A stretch of 33,253 nt of DNA, taken from assembly GCA_020061105.1 (NCBI GenBank), contig JAGUYW010000080.1, positions 1 through 33,253 of the forward strand, read 5' to 3'. The notes beneath the pieces are model-generated. The model was given only the letters and a program-made list of their open reading frames with translations, was not told where the DNA came from and ran no database searches. The translations under genes were made by a program, and so were the position numbers. This DNA comes from Anaerolineales bacterium. GTDB taxonomy: Bacteria > Chloroflexota > Anaerolineae > Anaerolineales > UBA4823. This document shows positions 23,430 through 30,340 of the stretch, one piece after another. Numbering within the stretch: position 1 is the first letter of the stretch; the number at the start of each line of letters is the position of its first letter.

Positions 23430-24782
23430 TCACTGCGCCCACGGCGGCATGCCGTGATCGAAGTTGTAATACAACACCTGCTGCGGCAGGCGAAAATCTT
23501 CCACATCTTTCGCCACCTGTTTGGGCGGCTCATTTTCGACCAGCACCCTGGCGATAAAACCAGCAATCGTCTCCATATCGGCCTCGCGCATCCCCAGGCG
23601 GGTGACTTCGATCGTACCCATGCGCAAGCCGCTCGGGCGGTCCCAGTCTTCCGGCTGGTCGCCGGGCACCAGGTTTTTGTTGGTGATCAGGTTGGCCTGC
23701 GCCAGGCGATGCGCCACATCCAGCCCGCCGCCGAACTGTTTTACGTTGGCAATTACCTGATGCGTGCGGGTGTAACCACGCCTGGCGCCGACTACCGGAA
23801 TACCGCGCTCATCCAACGCTTTGCCGAGCGCCTGCGAATTCCTGACTATCTGCGCCATGTAAAACTTGCCAAATTCAAGCATCTCCGCCGCCGATACCGC
23901 CAGGGCTGCCACGCGGTTGACCTGGTGGGTGGCTGCCAGCACGGGGAAGATGGTATCCGCCAGGGGGCGGGTGAGCTCAGGATCGTTCCATAGTATGATG
24001 CCGCTTTGCGGGCCGCTGAAGGTCTTACCGGCTGAGCCGGTCAACACTACCGCCCCTTCGTTGAGCGGATCCTGGAACTGCCCGCCGGCGATCAAGCCGG
24101 CCTGGTGAGCGCCGTCAAAGATAAACTTCCCGCCCCACTCGGCGATGATCTCGCTCATCTCGCGCACCGGCAGCGGGAAGAGCGTCATCGACATGCCCAT
24201 CACCACCAGCTTGGGGCGCGCCTGGCGAGCAGCCCGGGCAAATTCTGCCAGGTCGACCTCCAATTCCAGCGGATCGAAGGGCACATCTACGATCTGCAAA
24301 CCGCGCATGCCTGCCGGACCGTCCACCCGGTTGCTGGAATGCCCGCCGAAGGGCTGGGCGGCGCTCATAATCACGTCGCCGGGCTGCGCCATGGCATGGT
24401 AAACCGCCATATTGCCCAACATGCTGCCCATCAAGCGGTGATCGGCGTAGCGGCAGCGAAAAGCCAGCTTGAGCAGTTCCACGCACAAAGCCTCGACTTC
24501 ATCGATGTGTTGGGTACCGGCAAACCAGCGGTTCACCCGCCCGATATGCCCCTCAGCGGCGCGTGTACCGATCTCCGACGAGAGTAAGGCTCGCACGGTG
24601 GGGCTGGTGGGCGCTTCGGGCGCCAGCAGGTTGATGCAGCGTTTGCCGCGCCATTCGTCGTTGCGCTGCACTGCCTCGACCACTGCCTTGGCCCATTCCC
24701 TGGGCGACTCGCTGGCTGTCAGGATGGCGCGCGCCTGGGCAAGCGCCTGTGGATCGTGCACTTCAAAGTCTTTCTCAGTCAT
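23430..24782 (-). CDS. SHMT-like PLP-dependent enzyme
   Basis: A 450-residue fold-type I PLP enzyme of the serine hydroxymethyltransferase superfamily. Visible motifs are INLLAPEAPTSPTVRALLSS (about residue 50), EGHIGRVNRWFAGTQHIDEVE, PFGGHSS (about 145), FDGAHQAGLIAGG with D213 and H216, and the PLP Lys K253 in LTGSAGKTFSGPQSG. Standard SHMT has THKTLRGPR at that place, so this is a divergent branch and may be an aldolase or transaldolase-like enzyme on a different amino acid. The start at 24782 was chosen because GGAGG precedes it; the frame is open further upstream. The GntR gene lies upstream on the same strand, suggesting regulation by it. Confidence 0.88.
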   Translation of the reverse strand: MTEKDFEVHDPQALAQARAILTASESPREWAKAVVEAVQRNDEWRGKRCINLLAPEAPTSPTVRALLSSEIGTRAAEGHIGRVNRWFAGTQHIDEVEALCVELLKLAFRCRYADHRLMGSMLGNMAVYHAMAQPGDVIMSAAQPFGGHSSNRVDGPAGMRGLQIVDVPFDPLELEVDLAEFARAARQARPKLVVMGMSMTLFPLPVREMSEIIAEWGGKFIFDGAHQAGLIAGGQFQDPLNEGAVVLTGSAGKTFSGPQSGIILWNDPELTRPLADTIFPVLAATHQVNRVAALAVSAAEMLEFGKFYMAQIVRNSQALGKALDERGIPVVGARRGYTRTHQVIANVKQFGGGLDVAHRLAQANLITNKNLVPGDQPEDWDRPSGLRMGTIEVTRLGMREADMETIAGFIARVLVENEPPKQVAKDVEDFRLPQQVLYYNFDHGMPPWAQ

Positions 24783-24814
24783 TTGGAACCTCCTCGTCAA
24801 TCGATTAATTACAT

Positions 24815-24849
24815 AGGTGCGAGGCATCTGGTTTCGATGCCTTGCACCT
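24815..24849 (-). terminator. Hairpin between gntR and SHMT-like gene
   Basis: Arms of 13 bp with one mismatch (24815-24827 and 24837-24849; core GGTGC...GCACC) and a nine-base loop. On the minus strand it follows gntR and precedes the SHMT-like gene, but only a weak T-tract follows, so it may be an attenuator or mRNA-processing hairpin rather than a full terminator. Confidence 0.45.
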
Positions 24850-24908
24850 GTCATGCAAAACGATCGTTGATAAAATAGAATTCGTCTGGAGCGGAGTGTT
24901 TCATTGAC

Positions 24909-25562
24909 CTACCGGCGTTGGCTCAAGAAAGCCACCAGCTGCTCGCTCGCCAGGCGCAGGTGGGTCTGCAAATGCCCGCTGGCAGCCTGGATATCGCCGC
25001 GCCGGCAGGCCTCCAGGATCTGGCGGTGCTCGGCCTGGGAGGCGCGCTGGTAATCCATCCCCGCCAGGTAGGTGATCAGGTAACGCCCGATATTGTTGTG
25101 CAGCGTTTTGATCCACTCCATCAGGCGCGGCATCTTTGCCGGCGCATACAGAGTGGCGTGGAACTCCCAATTCAGATCGCTCCAGCGGCCAATATTCTGC
25201 TCTTGATCCAGATCGGCCAAAATCTGCTCGCCGCGCAGCAGGTCAGCCACAGTCAGTTTCGGAATGGCGCGTCGCAAAGCGGCATCTTCTAATGCGATCC
25301 GCATAAAATAGATTTCTTCGACTTCATCAGGGGATAGTTCGGCCACCACCGCCCCACGGTTGGGGTAAAACGCCACCAGCCCTTCGGCTTTCAATTGGAA
25401 TAATGCTTCACGCAGCGGGATTTTACTCACCCCAAAACGTCCCGCCAGCTCATCTTGCCTGAGCGGCTGGCCGCTTTTTAGAATTCCTTGCCAGATTTCA
25501 GCCCGCAAAGCTCGGGCGATGGCATCGGCAGAAGAAAGTGAATTTTCCTGGTTCACGCTCAT
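24909..25562 (-). CDS. GntR family regulator with FCD domain
   Basis: A 217-residue protein. The N-terminal winged helix-turn-helix lies at about residues 10-75 (LRQDELAGRFGVSKIPLREALFQLKAEGLVAFYPNRGAVV). The C-terminal helical FCD domain (about 85-205) shows FMRIALEDAALR and the late HRQILEACRRGD segment, which supplies metal and ligand contacts in the family. FCD regulators usually respond to organic acids or amino-acid-derived metabolites. I chose the ATG at 25562, with AGGAG upstream; the frame is open much further, but through the promoter. Two operator-like repeats occupy its promoter. It probably represses itself and may control the divergent aldo/keto reductase and the downstream SHMT-like gene. 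Confidence 0.92.
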   Translation of the reverse strand: MSVNQENSLSSADAIARALRAEIWQGILKSGQPLRQDELAGRFGVSKIPLREALFQLKAEGLVAFYPNRGAVVAELSPDEVEEIYFMRIALEDAALRRAIPKLTVADLLRGEQILADLDQEQNIGRWSDLNWEFHATLYAPAKMPRLMEWIKTLHNNIGRYLITYLAGMDYQRASQAEHRQILEACRRGDIQAASGHLQTHLRLASEQLVAFLSQRR

Positions 25563-25579
25563 CCAATACGCTCTCCTGA

Positions 25580-25630
25580 AATCGTATACATTATTGGGAT
25601 TAATTATAGTATCGTATACGATTTTGTCAA
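25580..25630 (-). promoter_or_regulatory. gntR promoter with two matching operators
   Basis: On the minus strand TTGACA (25630-25625) and TATAAT (25608-25603) are both perfect consensus with a 16-base spacer. The palindrome ATCGTATACGAT (25611-25622) lies inside the spacer, and a second copy, ATCGTATACATT (25581-25592), lies exactly 30 bases away around the start of transcription. The two face-aligned sites fit a GntR dimer pair. The divergent gene's -10 (TACAAT, 25662-25667) is about 40 bases from the first site. Confidence 0.8.
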
Positions 25631-25695
25631 GAGTTCCGGTCAACTTTTGGAGAGAATGCGTTACAATAAAGAAACCATCTTCAAAGGAGAAACGC

Positions 25696-26688
25696 ATGCC
25701 AAAAATTACCTCTGCAATGCCGCTTCGCCGGCTAGGCAAAAGCGGTTTAGAAGTATCGACCATCGGCTTTGGACTGTGGGCCGCTGGAGGCGACGCCTGG
25801 GGGACGACAGACGATCGAGAAGTGCTTACCGCAATCGATTATGCCCTCGAGCAGGGAGTCAACTTCTACGACACAGCCGATGTTTACGGCGCAGGCCACA
25901 GCGAAGAACTGCTCGGCAAGGCTATCCACGGTCGCCGGGATCAATTCATCATTGCCACCAAAATCGGCTGGCAAGGTTTCGACGGCGAGCGTCAAACAAC
26001 GGCCTATACCACGGTTGAGAAGCTGATCGCCGGGGTGGAAAGCAACTTGCAGCGCCTGAATACCGATTATGTGGATGTCATCCAGAGTCATATCGACTTT
26101 AGAGACCCCACCATGGAAATCTTCCTGGAAGGCTTTCAACGCCTGCAAAACGCTGGCAAGGTCAAGAATTACGGTGTCAGCACCAGTGATTTCGAGTATC
26201 TGCAGGCCTTCAACCAGGATGGGCGCACAGCCACGTTACAGATCGATTACAGCATCCTCAACCGTACTGCCGAGGCAGACATCTTGCCGTACTGCCTGCA
26301 GCATAATATCGGCGTGATCGTGCGCGGGGCGCTGGCCATGGGCATCCTGGCCGGCAAATTTACCCCGCAAACTCGCTTTTCCGAAGGAGATTTCCGGCGC
26401 CGCTGGCACGAAAACGAGGCTGAATACCAGACCTATTTGCACGACCTGGATACGGTGGAAACACTGCGCCAAAAGATTGCCGCAAGCGGCGTCAGCCTGG
26501 CGCAACTGGCTTTACAATTCGTCTTACAGCATCCTGCCGTCACAACTGTCATTCCTGGCATCAAAGATCTCGCCCAGGCCGAAGCCAACATCCAGGCCGG
26601 GCTGCTGCCCGAGTTGGATGCGGAAACAATGGCGCTGATCGACAGCCTGGTTCCACCTGGCGGCGGAAGGAAAATCTGGCCGGCGTGA
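25696..26688 (+). CDS. Aldo/keto reductase
   Basis: A 330-residue NADPH-dependent TIM-barrel reductase. The catalytic tetrad is visible: D59 (NFYDTADVYG), Y64, K89 (IIATKIGW) and H122 (VIQSHIDF). The C-terminal cofactor segment includes VTTVIPGIKDLAQAEAN. It belongs to the large group of AKRs acting on sugars or small aldehydes; the substrate is not readable. The ATG at 25696 has AAAGGAG upstream; the frame is open upstream to 25519, but through the gntR promoter. It diverges from the GntR gene, whose operators lie in the shared intergenic region, so it is a likely target. Confidence 0.93.
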   Translation: MPKITSAMPLRRLGKSGLEVSTIGFGLWAAGGDAWGTTDDREVLTAIDYALEQGVNFYDTADVYGAGHSEELLGKAIHGRRDQFIIATKIGWQGFDGERQTTAYTTVEKLIAGVESNLQRLNTDYVDVIQSHIDFRDPTMEIFLEGFQRLQNAGKVKNYGVSTSDFEYLQAFNQDGRTATLQIDYSILNRTAEADILPYCLQHNIGVIVRGALAMGILAGKFTPQTRFSEGDFRRRWHENEAEYQTYLHDLDTVETLRQKIAASGVSLAQLALQFVLQHPAVTTVIPGIKDLAQAEANIQAGLLPELDAETMALIDSLVPPGGGRKIWPA

Positions 26689-26911
26689 GACCCAGCCCAC
26701 CTGGTGGTTAAATCTGGCGGTGATTGTGCAGGCGCTCATAAACGCCCGAGAAGAGCACGTCTCGCACCCCTTCACTAGCGAGAAAAAATGGTGCGGGAAG
26801 CCCAGTTCAACCAGGCCGGCATCTCTCTGTACCAGCCGCCCAACACCGGGGATTGACAAAGAACTGTAATTGAAAACAGCCTTTCCTAATCTTATGAGAA
26901 AGCTTGGTTGA
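26689..26911. other. Intergenic stretch, no supported gene
   Basis: The stretch between the aldo/keto reductase and the antitoxin-like gene has coding-like composition in places but only short frames (for example 26788-26856, +) without ribosome sites. It may be decayed coding sequence. No terminator was recognised. Confidence 0.45.
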
Positions 26912-26940
26912 TTGGGTAGCCTCATCCTCCGTGCTATAAT
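26912..26940 (+). promoter_or_regulatory. Promoter of antitoxin-like gene
   Basis: TTGGGT (26912-26917), 17 bases, then TATAAT (26935-26940) preceded by TGC, an extended -10. Transcription would start near 26947, about 20 bases before the ATG, with GGAGG in between. Confidence 0.65.
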
Positions 26941-26965
26941 TTTTCCCAGAGATTTGGAGGTTGGT

Positions 26966-27169
26966 ATGTTAGATATGAAATTGCTGGAGAATATTCAGTT
27001 TGTCTTTGATAGACAGGGCAAACAAGCTGCTGTGCAATTGGATTTGAATGCCTGGAATGCTTTGCTTACTTATCTGGAAGAAATGGAAGATCGCGCTTTA
27101 ATCAAAGAAAAACTCAACCGCTTGAAGATTGGCCCAGAGAAATCCCAGGCAGAGAATTTACATCACTGA
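26966..27169 (+). CDS. Antitoxin-like small protein, orphan
   Basis: A 67-residue protein. A strand-rich start (IQFVFDRQGKQAAVQLDLNAWNALLTYLEEMED) and then a charged helix match the general pattern of Phd/RelB-like antitoxin proteins, in which a short DNA-binding or dimer part precedes a toxin-binding helix. I chose the ATG at 26966 because GGAGG lies just upstream; the frame stays open to 26912 without a ribosome site. No toxin gene (RelE, PIN or BrnT type) follows: the next 250 bases are non-coding and contain a palindromic repeat. It is either an orphan antitoxin or an unrelated small protein. Confidence 0.65.
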   Translation: MLDMKLLENIQFVFDRQGKQAAVQLDLNAWNALLTYLEEMEDRALIKEKLNRLKIGPEKSQAENLHH

Positions 27170-27238
27170 TAACAAAAATTTCTGAATAATAACACCTTCG
27201 CCATTTATAAGATCAGTAACCAATTGCAGCAAAGAAAC

Positions 27239-27335
27239 CACAGATCCACACAGATATCACAGATGAAACCCGATTTTTGAAATGATTTGCACTGATTCTC
27301 ACCAGAATATCTGTGCAAATCTGTGAAATCTATGG
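27239..27335. repeat. CACAGAT-type palindromic interspersed repeat
   Basis: The left arm (27239-27265) has three copies of CACAGAT at about nine-base spacing; the right arm (27309-27335) has the inverted copies (ATCTGTG, ATCTGTG, ATCTATG). Together they form an imperfect 27-bp inverted repeat around a 43-base centre. Similar CACAGAT repeats are scattered between genes in many bacterial genomes. The rest of 27170-27418 holds nothing recognisable. Confidence 0.75.
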
Positions 27336-27418
27336 TCTAGAAATGAAAAACAAAATTAGCAAAGGTATTTGAATATCAAAACTAATTCATAATTCTGAGC
27401 AACAACTAGGAGACGCCG

Positions 27419-28372
27419 CTAGGCGACATGCTTCCGAAGATGCTCCCGGTACCATGCCAGCGTCTCTTTGACCGCCTGCGCATGCGGTGTGGCGATATCG
27501 CCAAAAGCCTGGACGAACTTGCTAGCGTCCACCACGAACGGTTTCTCGAACTCGTACATCATTTCAACCGACTCGCGGGCTTCGGGAATGAAAAACCCGC
27601 CCAGCCTCATCATCCATTTACCCATTACCGAGAACTTGGGCGGCAGGCCGGCTGCTTCGAAAAATAAGGTCACCAGCTCACGATGTATCAGGGTGGGCGG
27701 GTAGGGAACGTGCCAGGCCTGCCCCAGCGCTTCCGGGCGCTCGCCCAGGATCGCCAGCGCTTCGCCGAAATCGCGGATGTAAGTGTAAGTGTGCGGCTGG
27801 TCGAGAGCGCCGACCACTTCGGCGGGTTTGCCCTGCAGCAGCGGTCGAATGGTGCGCTGGCCCAGGGTCGAACCGAGCACACCTGGGCCGTAGAAATCCG
27901 AGCCGCGCCCCATGGCAACCTGCACTTTGCCAGCCTGGTGCGCTGCCAGCAAGGACTCTGCCATCTGGGCGCGGGTCTTGCCCTTGCGGGTGTGTGCGGC
28001 ATACGGCAGGCCCTCGTGGATCGGTTGTCCGTCCGGATCGCCATACATGTACAAGTTTTCGCCAACAATCAGCCTGGCGCCGTTGGCAGCCGCCCCTTCC
28101 AGGATGGCAGCCTGCAAGGGCGGGAACTCCGTCACCCAGCGCTGATACGCCGGTTGGGCGCACTGGTACACAACCGCCGCGCCCTGGGTGACCGAGCGGG
28201 TGAAATCCAGGTTGTTGGCGTCGTCAGCCACAATCTCGACACTGGCGGGAACTTCCGCCGGCCGCCTGCCCGAGCGGTTGACCATTTTAACGGTCTTGCC
28301 GCGCCGCAGCAAGGCCTGCAGCGCAGCCTGCGCTAATGGACCGCTGCCAAAAATTACGTGGTTATCTGTCAT
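27419..28372 (-). CDS. NAD(P)-dependent epimerase/dehydratase (extended SDR-like)
   Basis: A 317-residue Rossmann-fold protein. The nucleotide-binding motif is VIFGSGPLAQAAL (about residues 6-18), followed by a basic VNRSGRRP segment suggesting NADP preference. The middle contains VYQCAQPAYQRWVTEFP and LIVGENLYMYGDPDGQP, the region that holds the Tyr and substrate loop in atypical SDRs. Later segments (TYIRDFGEALAILGERPEALGQAWHVP) are typical of NmrA/epimerase proteins of unknown substrate. GAGGAG precedes the start. It lies 41 bases before the convergent repeat region and follows the ceramidase gene on the same strand, 59 bases away. Confidence 0.88.
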   Translation of the reverse strand: MTDNHVIFGSGPLAQAALQALLRRGKTVKMVNRSGRRPAEVPASVEIVADDANNLDFTRSVTQGAAVVYQCAQPAYQRWVTEFPPLQAAILEGAAANGARLIVGENLYMYGDPDGQPIHEGLPYAAHTRKGKTRAQMAESLLAAHQAGKVQVAMGRGSDFYGPGVLGSTLGQRTIRPLLQGKPAEVVGALDQPHTYTYIRDFGEALAILGERPEALGQAWHVPYPPTLIHRELVTLFFEAAGLPPKFSVMGKWMMRLGGFFIPEARESVEMMYEFEKPFVVDASKFVQAFGDIATPHAQAVKETLAWYREHLRKHVA

Positions 28373-28431
28373 TTTTTCTCCTCTATTGACCAGGGCGGAT
28401 ATACCCTTGAAATGATTAGATCATCGATCGC

Positions 28432-29256
28432 CTATGACCGGGCAGGGACTGGATCAGCGCCTGGCGGCTGCAAGGCTTCGCTCGAATAATAATAAAACAA
28501 GCACACCACCGCCACCGCGCCCAACACATGCCAGGCGGCATGCCCCTGCAAAATGCTGTTCTCCAGGCACACGATGCGCTGGTTATCCAAAATCCACAGC
28601 CCATAAGCCGCAGCAAACAGCCCCAACCCGGCGTTCAGCCAGGACAGGCGCATGGGCGGGCGCCTGGAAAACCAGTACCCGTACTCGAAGAGCAGCCCCA
28701 AAACCAGCACGATCGCAAAAACATAACGCCGTGTCTCGGGGATGGCAACCTGGAGGATCGTCAAACCCAGGTTGAGCAGGCCGTATATTGTCAATGATGC
28801 AGGCTTGCTTATCCGGTACAGCCGCTCCCAGGCGTAGACCAACATGAAAGCCGCCAACAGGAACATGCCCAGGATATCGAAAAACTGCCCGGTAAACGTC
28901 AGCGAGGCGTGGTAAAAAGCGCTGCCCAGGCCAGTGATCAGGCTGGCTGCAGCGATGAGAATCATGTAAAGCCCCGGTAATCGGCTGTCTTGCGCTCGAA
29001 ATTTCAGGCTCAACAAAATCCAGGTGGCGCTGAACACAAAGGCCAGCGAAGACCAGGCGTTGACAGACTGCCGGATTGGGCTTTCCAGGTCGATGGCTTC
29101 GCAAAAGCAACCGCTCCCCAGGCAGGTAGCCGGCTGCCAGGCCTGCCAAATTCCAGCCGGCAGCGCCCCCAGGATGCCCATCATCACCAGCGCAAGCAGC
29201 GCTGCCAACGCAAAGGACAGCACAAGCAACCACGGCCAAACTATCTCTGTCTTCAT
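28432..29256 (-). CDS. Alkaline ceramidase-like (CREST superfamily) membrane hydrolase
   Basis: A 274-residue protein with about seven membrane helices. The N-terminal CFCEAIDLESPIRQSVNAWSSLAFV segment matches the start of ceramidase-family proteins. The active-site pattern is complete: S112 and H116 in GSAFYHASL, D127 in GQFFDILGM, and H239/H243 in GHAAWHVLG. The spacing (Ser-4-His-11-Asp, His-4-His) equals that of human ACER3, where these residues bind zinc and cleave the amide of ceramide. A membrane amide hydrolase acting on a ceramide-like or other lipid is therefore predicted; whether this organism has sphingolipids is unknown. Its start overlaps the tetR stop by ATGA, so the pair is translationally coupled. 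Confidence 0.9.
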   Translation of the reverse strand: MKTEIVWPWLLVLSFALAALLALVMMGILGALPAGIWQAWQPATCLGSGCFCEAIDLESPIRQSVNAWSSLAFVFSATWILLSLKFRAQDSRLPGLYMILIAAASLITGLGSAFYHASLTFTGQFFDILGMFLLAAFMLVYAWERLYRISKPASLTIYGLLNLGLTILQVAIPETRRYVFAIVLVLGLLFEYGYWFSRRPPMRLSWLNAGLGLFAAAYGLWILDNQRIVCLENSILQGHAAWHVLGAVAVVCLFYYYSSEALQPPGADPVPARS

Positions 29257-29951
29257 GCCTCTACCTCCAGAACCTGGTTGACCAACATCTCGAGCGTTCG
29301 CTCATACAGCGCGCCCGGATCACTGATAAACGGGGGGAACTGCCCACCAATTTCCAGGACTGCCAACCCATGCACCTGCGCCCAGATCACCAGCGTCAGG
29401 TACAGCACCTCGGAAGGCGCCTCCCCGCGCGCCTGCGCCCAGACTTGAAACATAGCCTGTAAATCCGGGGATATCGATCCAGTTGGCATAGGCTTGAGAA
29501 GGCCAGCCGCATGTGCGTTGGCCAGGGTTTCGCTCAAAATTGCCAGGGCGCGCGCTGCTGCTGGCATGGTAATTTCCTGCGGGGCGACATATCCCGCGAT
29601 CGGCGTACCGAAAATCAACTGGTAGCGCTCCGGATAGGTAATCGCCCATTGACGATAGGCCATCCCCAGGGCATATAAACGCCGGGCGTGTTGGACGGCG
29701 GGCAACCCGTCCACTGCGGCCTGCAAAGCGTCGCCGAAAGAGTGGAATGCGTCCACGATCAGGGCAGTCACCAGGGCGTCGCGATCGGGATAATAGTTGT
29801 AGATGGCCGGGGCGGTGATGCCCAGCTGGCGGGCGACAGCCCGCAGGCTGAGCGCCGCCGCACCGGCCTGAGCGATTTGCTCCCAGGCTGCCGACAGGAT
29901 GCGGACGGGTAAATCGGTCAATTGTTGGTCACGCCGTGGTCGTGGGGACAT
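29253..29951 (-). CDS. TetR family regulator of the ceramidase-like gene
   Basis: A 232-residue protein. The DNA-binding domain is at about residues 15-65 (LSLRAVARQLGITAPAIYNYYPDRDALV). The C-terminal domain (YALGMAYRQWAITYPERYQLIFG) is of the WHG type found in many TetR proteins. The stop overlaps the ceramidase start by four bases, so both proteins come from one transcript. The promoter region carries a perfect 20-bp inverted repeat, a clear autorepressor site. A lipid or lipid-derived ligand is plausible given the partner but is inference. Confidence 0.93.
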   Translation of the reverse strand: MSPRPRRDQQLTDLPVRILSAAWEQIAQAGAAALSLRAVARQLGITAPAIYNYYPDRDALVTALIVDAFHSFGDALQAAVDGLPAVQHARRLYALGMAYRQWAITYPERYQLIFGTPIAGYVAPQEITMPAAARALAILSETLANAHAAGLLKPMPTGSISPDLQAMFQVWAQARGEAPSEVLYLTLVIWAQVHGLAVLEIGGQFPPFISDPGALYERTLEMLVNQVLEVEA

Positions 29952-29963
29952 GGCTGCTTCTTT

Positions 29964-30018
29964 AAATAAACACCGTATAATTACGTTTTAATTATACGGT
30001 GTTTATTTATTTTGTCAA
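29964..30018 (-). promoter_or_regulatory. tetR-ceramidase promoter with perfect 20-bp inverted repeat
   Basis: Arms 29964-29983 and 29989-30008 are perfect reverse complements of 20 bp with a five-base centre (CGTTT). On the minus strand TTGACA (30018-30013) and TATAAT (29996-29991) are both consensus with a 16-base spacer, so one arm covers the -10 and most of the spacer. The other arm lies downstream of the start of transcription. Confidence 0.85.
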
Positions 30019-30340
30019 TCGGAAAACCTTACTGAGAAAACATAGGCACACTAAAAAGCCTGGCGCGCCGCCCTGCCAACACACAGCCAATCGCTGAGGT
30101 CGCCCCCATCCAGTGCATCAAATTTGGCCTTGACCCTTCGAGATGATTATTACTGAAAGAGATTCTGGATCACTTCACCCATCACAAATGAAAGCTGTTT
30201 TCTATGATATATCAATTTTTTTTGATGTGGGCGATGAGCGCTGGCGGAACAACGCCAATTACCGGTTAATGTTTTGTTAAGGATAACAAATTCAAGCAAC
30301 ATTCGTCGAATTGGAGCGTAGAATCAAGTGGAGGAAAAAA
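30019..30340. other. Divergent intergenic region with lac-like inverted repeat
   Basis: About 320 bases without a gene. TTTGTTA (30273-30279) and TAACAAA (30284-30290) form a 7-bp inverted repeat with a four-base centre, a possible operator for the DUF2207 gene. ATCAA/TTGAT around a T-run (about 30207-30225) is a weak hairpin. No clear promoter pair for the downstream gene was found. Confidence 0.4.

Noticed and set aside
23418-23993. Long in-frame extension of the photolyase-related reading frame
   Set aside because: It runs antisense through the SHMT-like gene and loses all family resemblance after about 23413; the opposite strand has a full PLP enzyme with catalytic motifs.
25519-25695. 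59-codon N-terminal extension of the aldo/keto reductase frame
   Set aside because: It would run through the gntR promoter and operators; the ATG at 25696 has a good ribosome site and starts at the family's usual N terminus.
26524-26925. 133-codon minus-strand frame after the aldo/keto reductase gene
   Set aside because: It overlaps the end of the reductase gene, lacks a ribosome site and resembles no family I know.
27239-27335. CRISPR array suggested by repeated CACAGAT units
   Set aside because: The units are seven bases long with two- to three-base gaps and are mirrored as a palindrome; there are no spacer-length unique segments and no cas genes.
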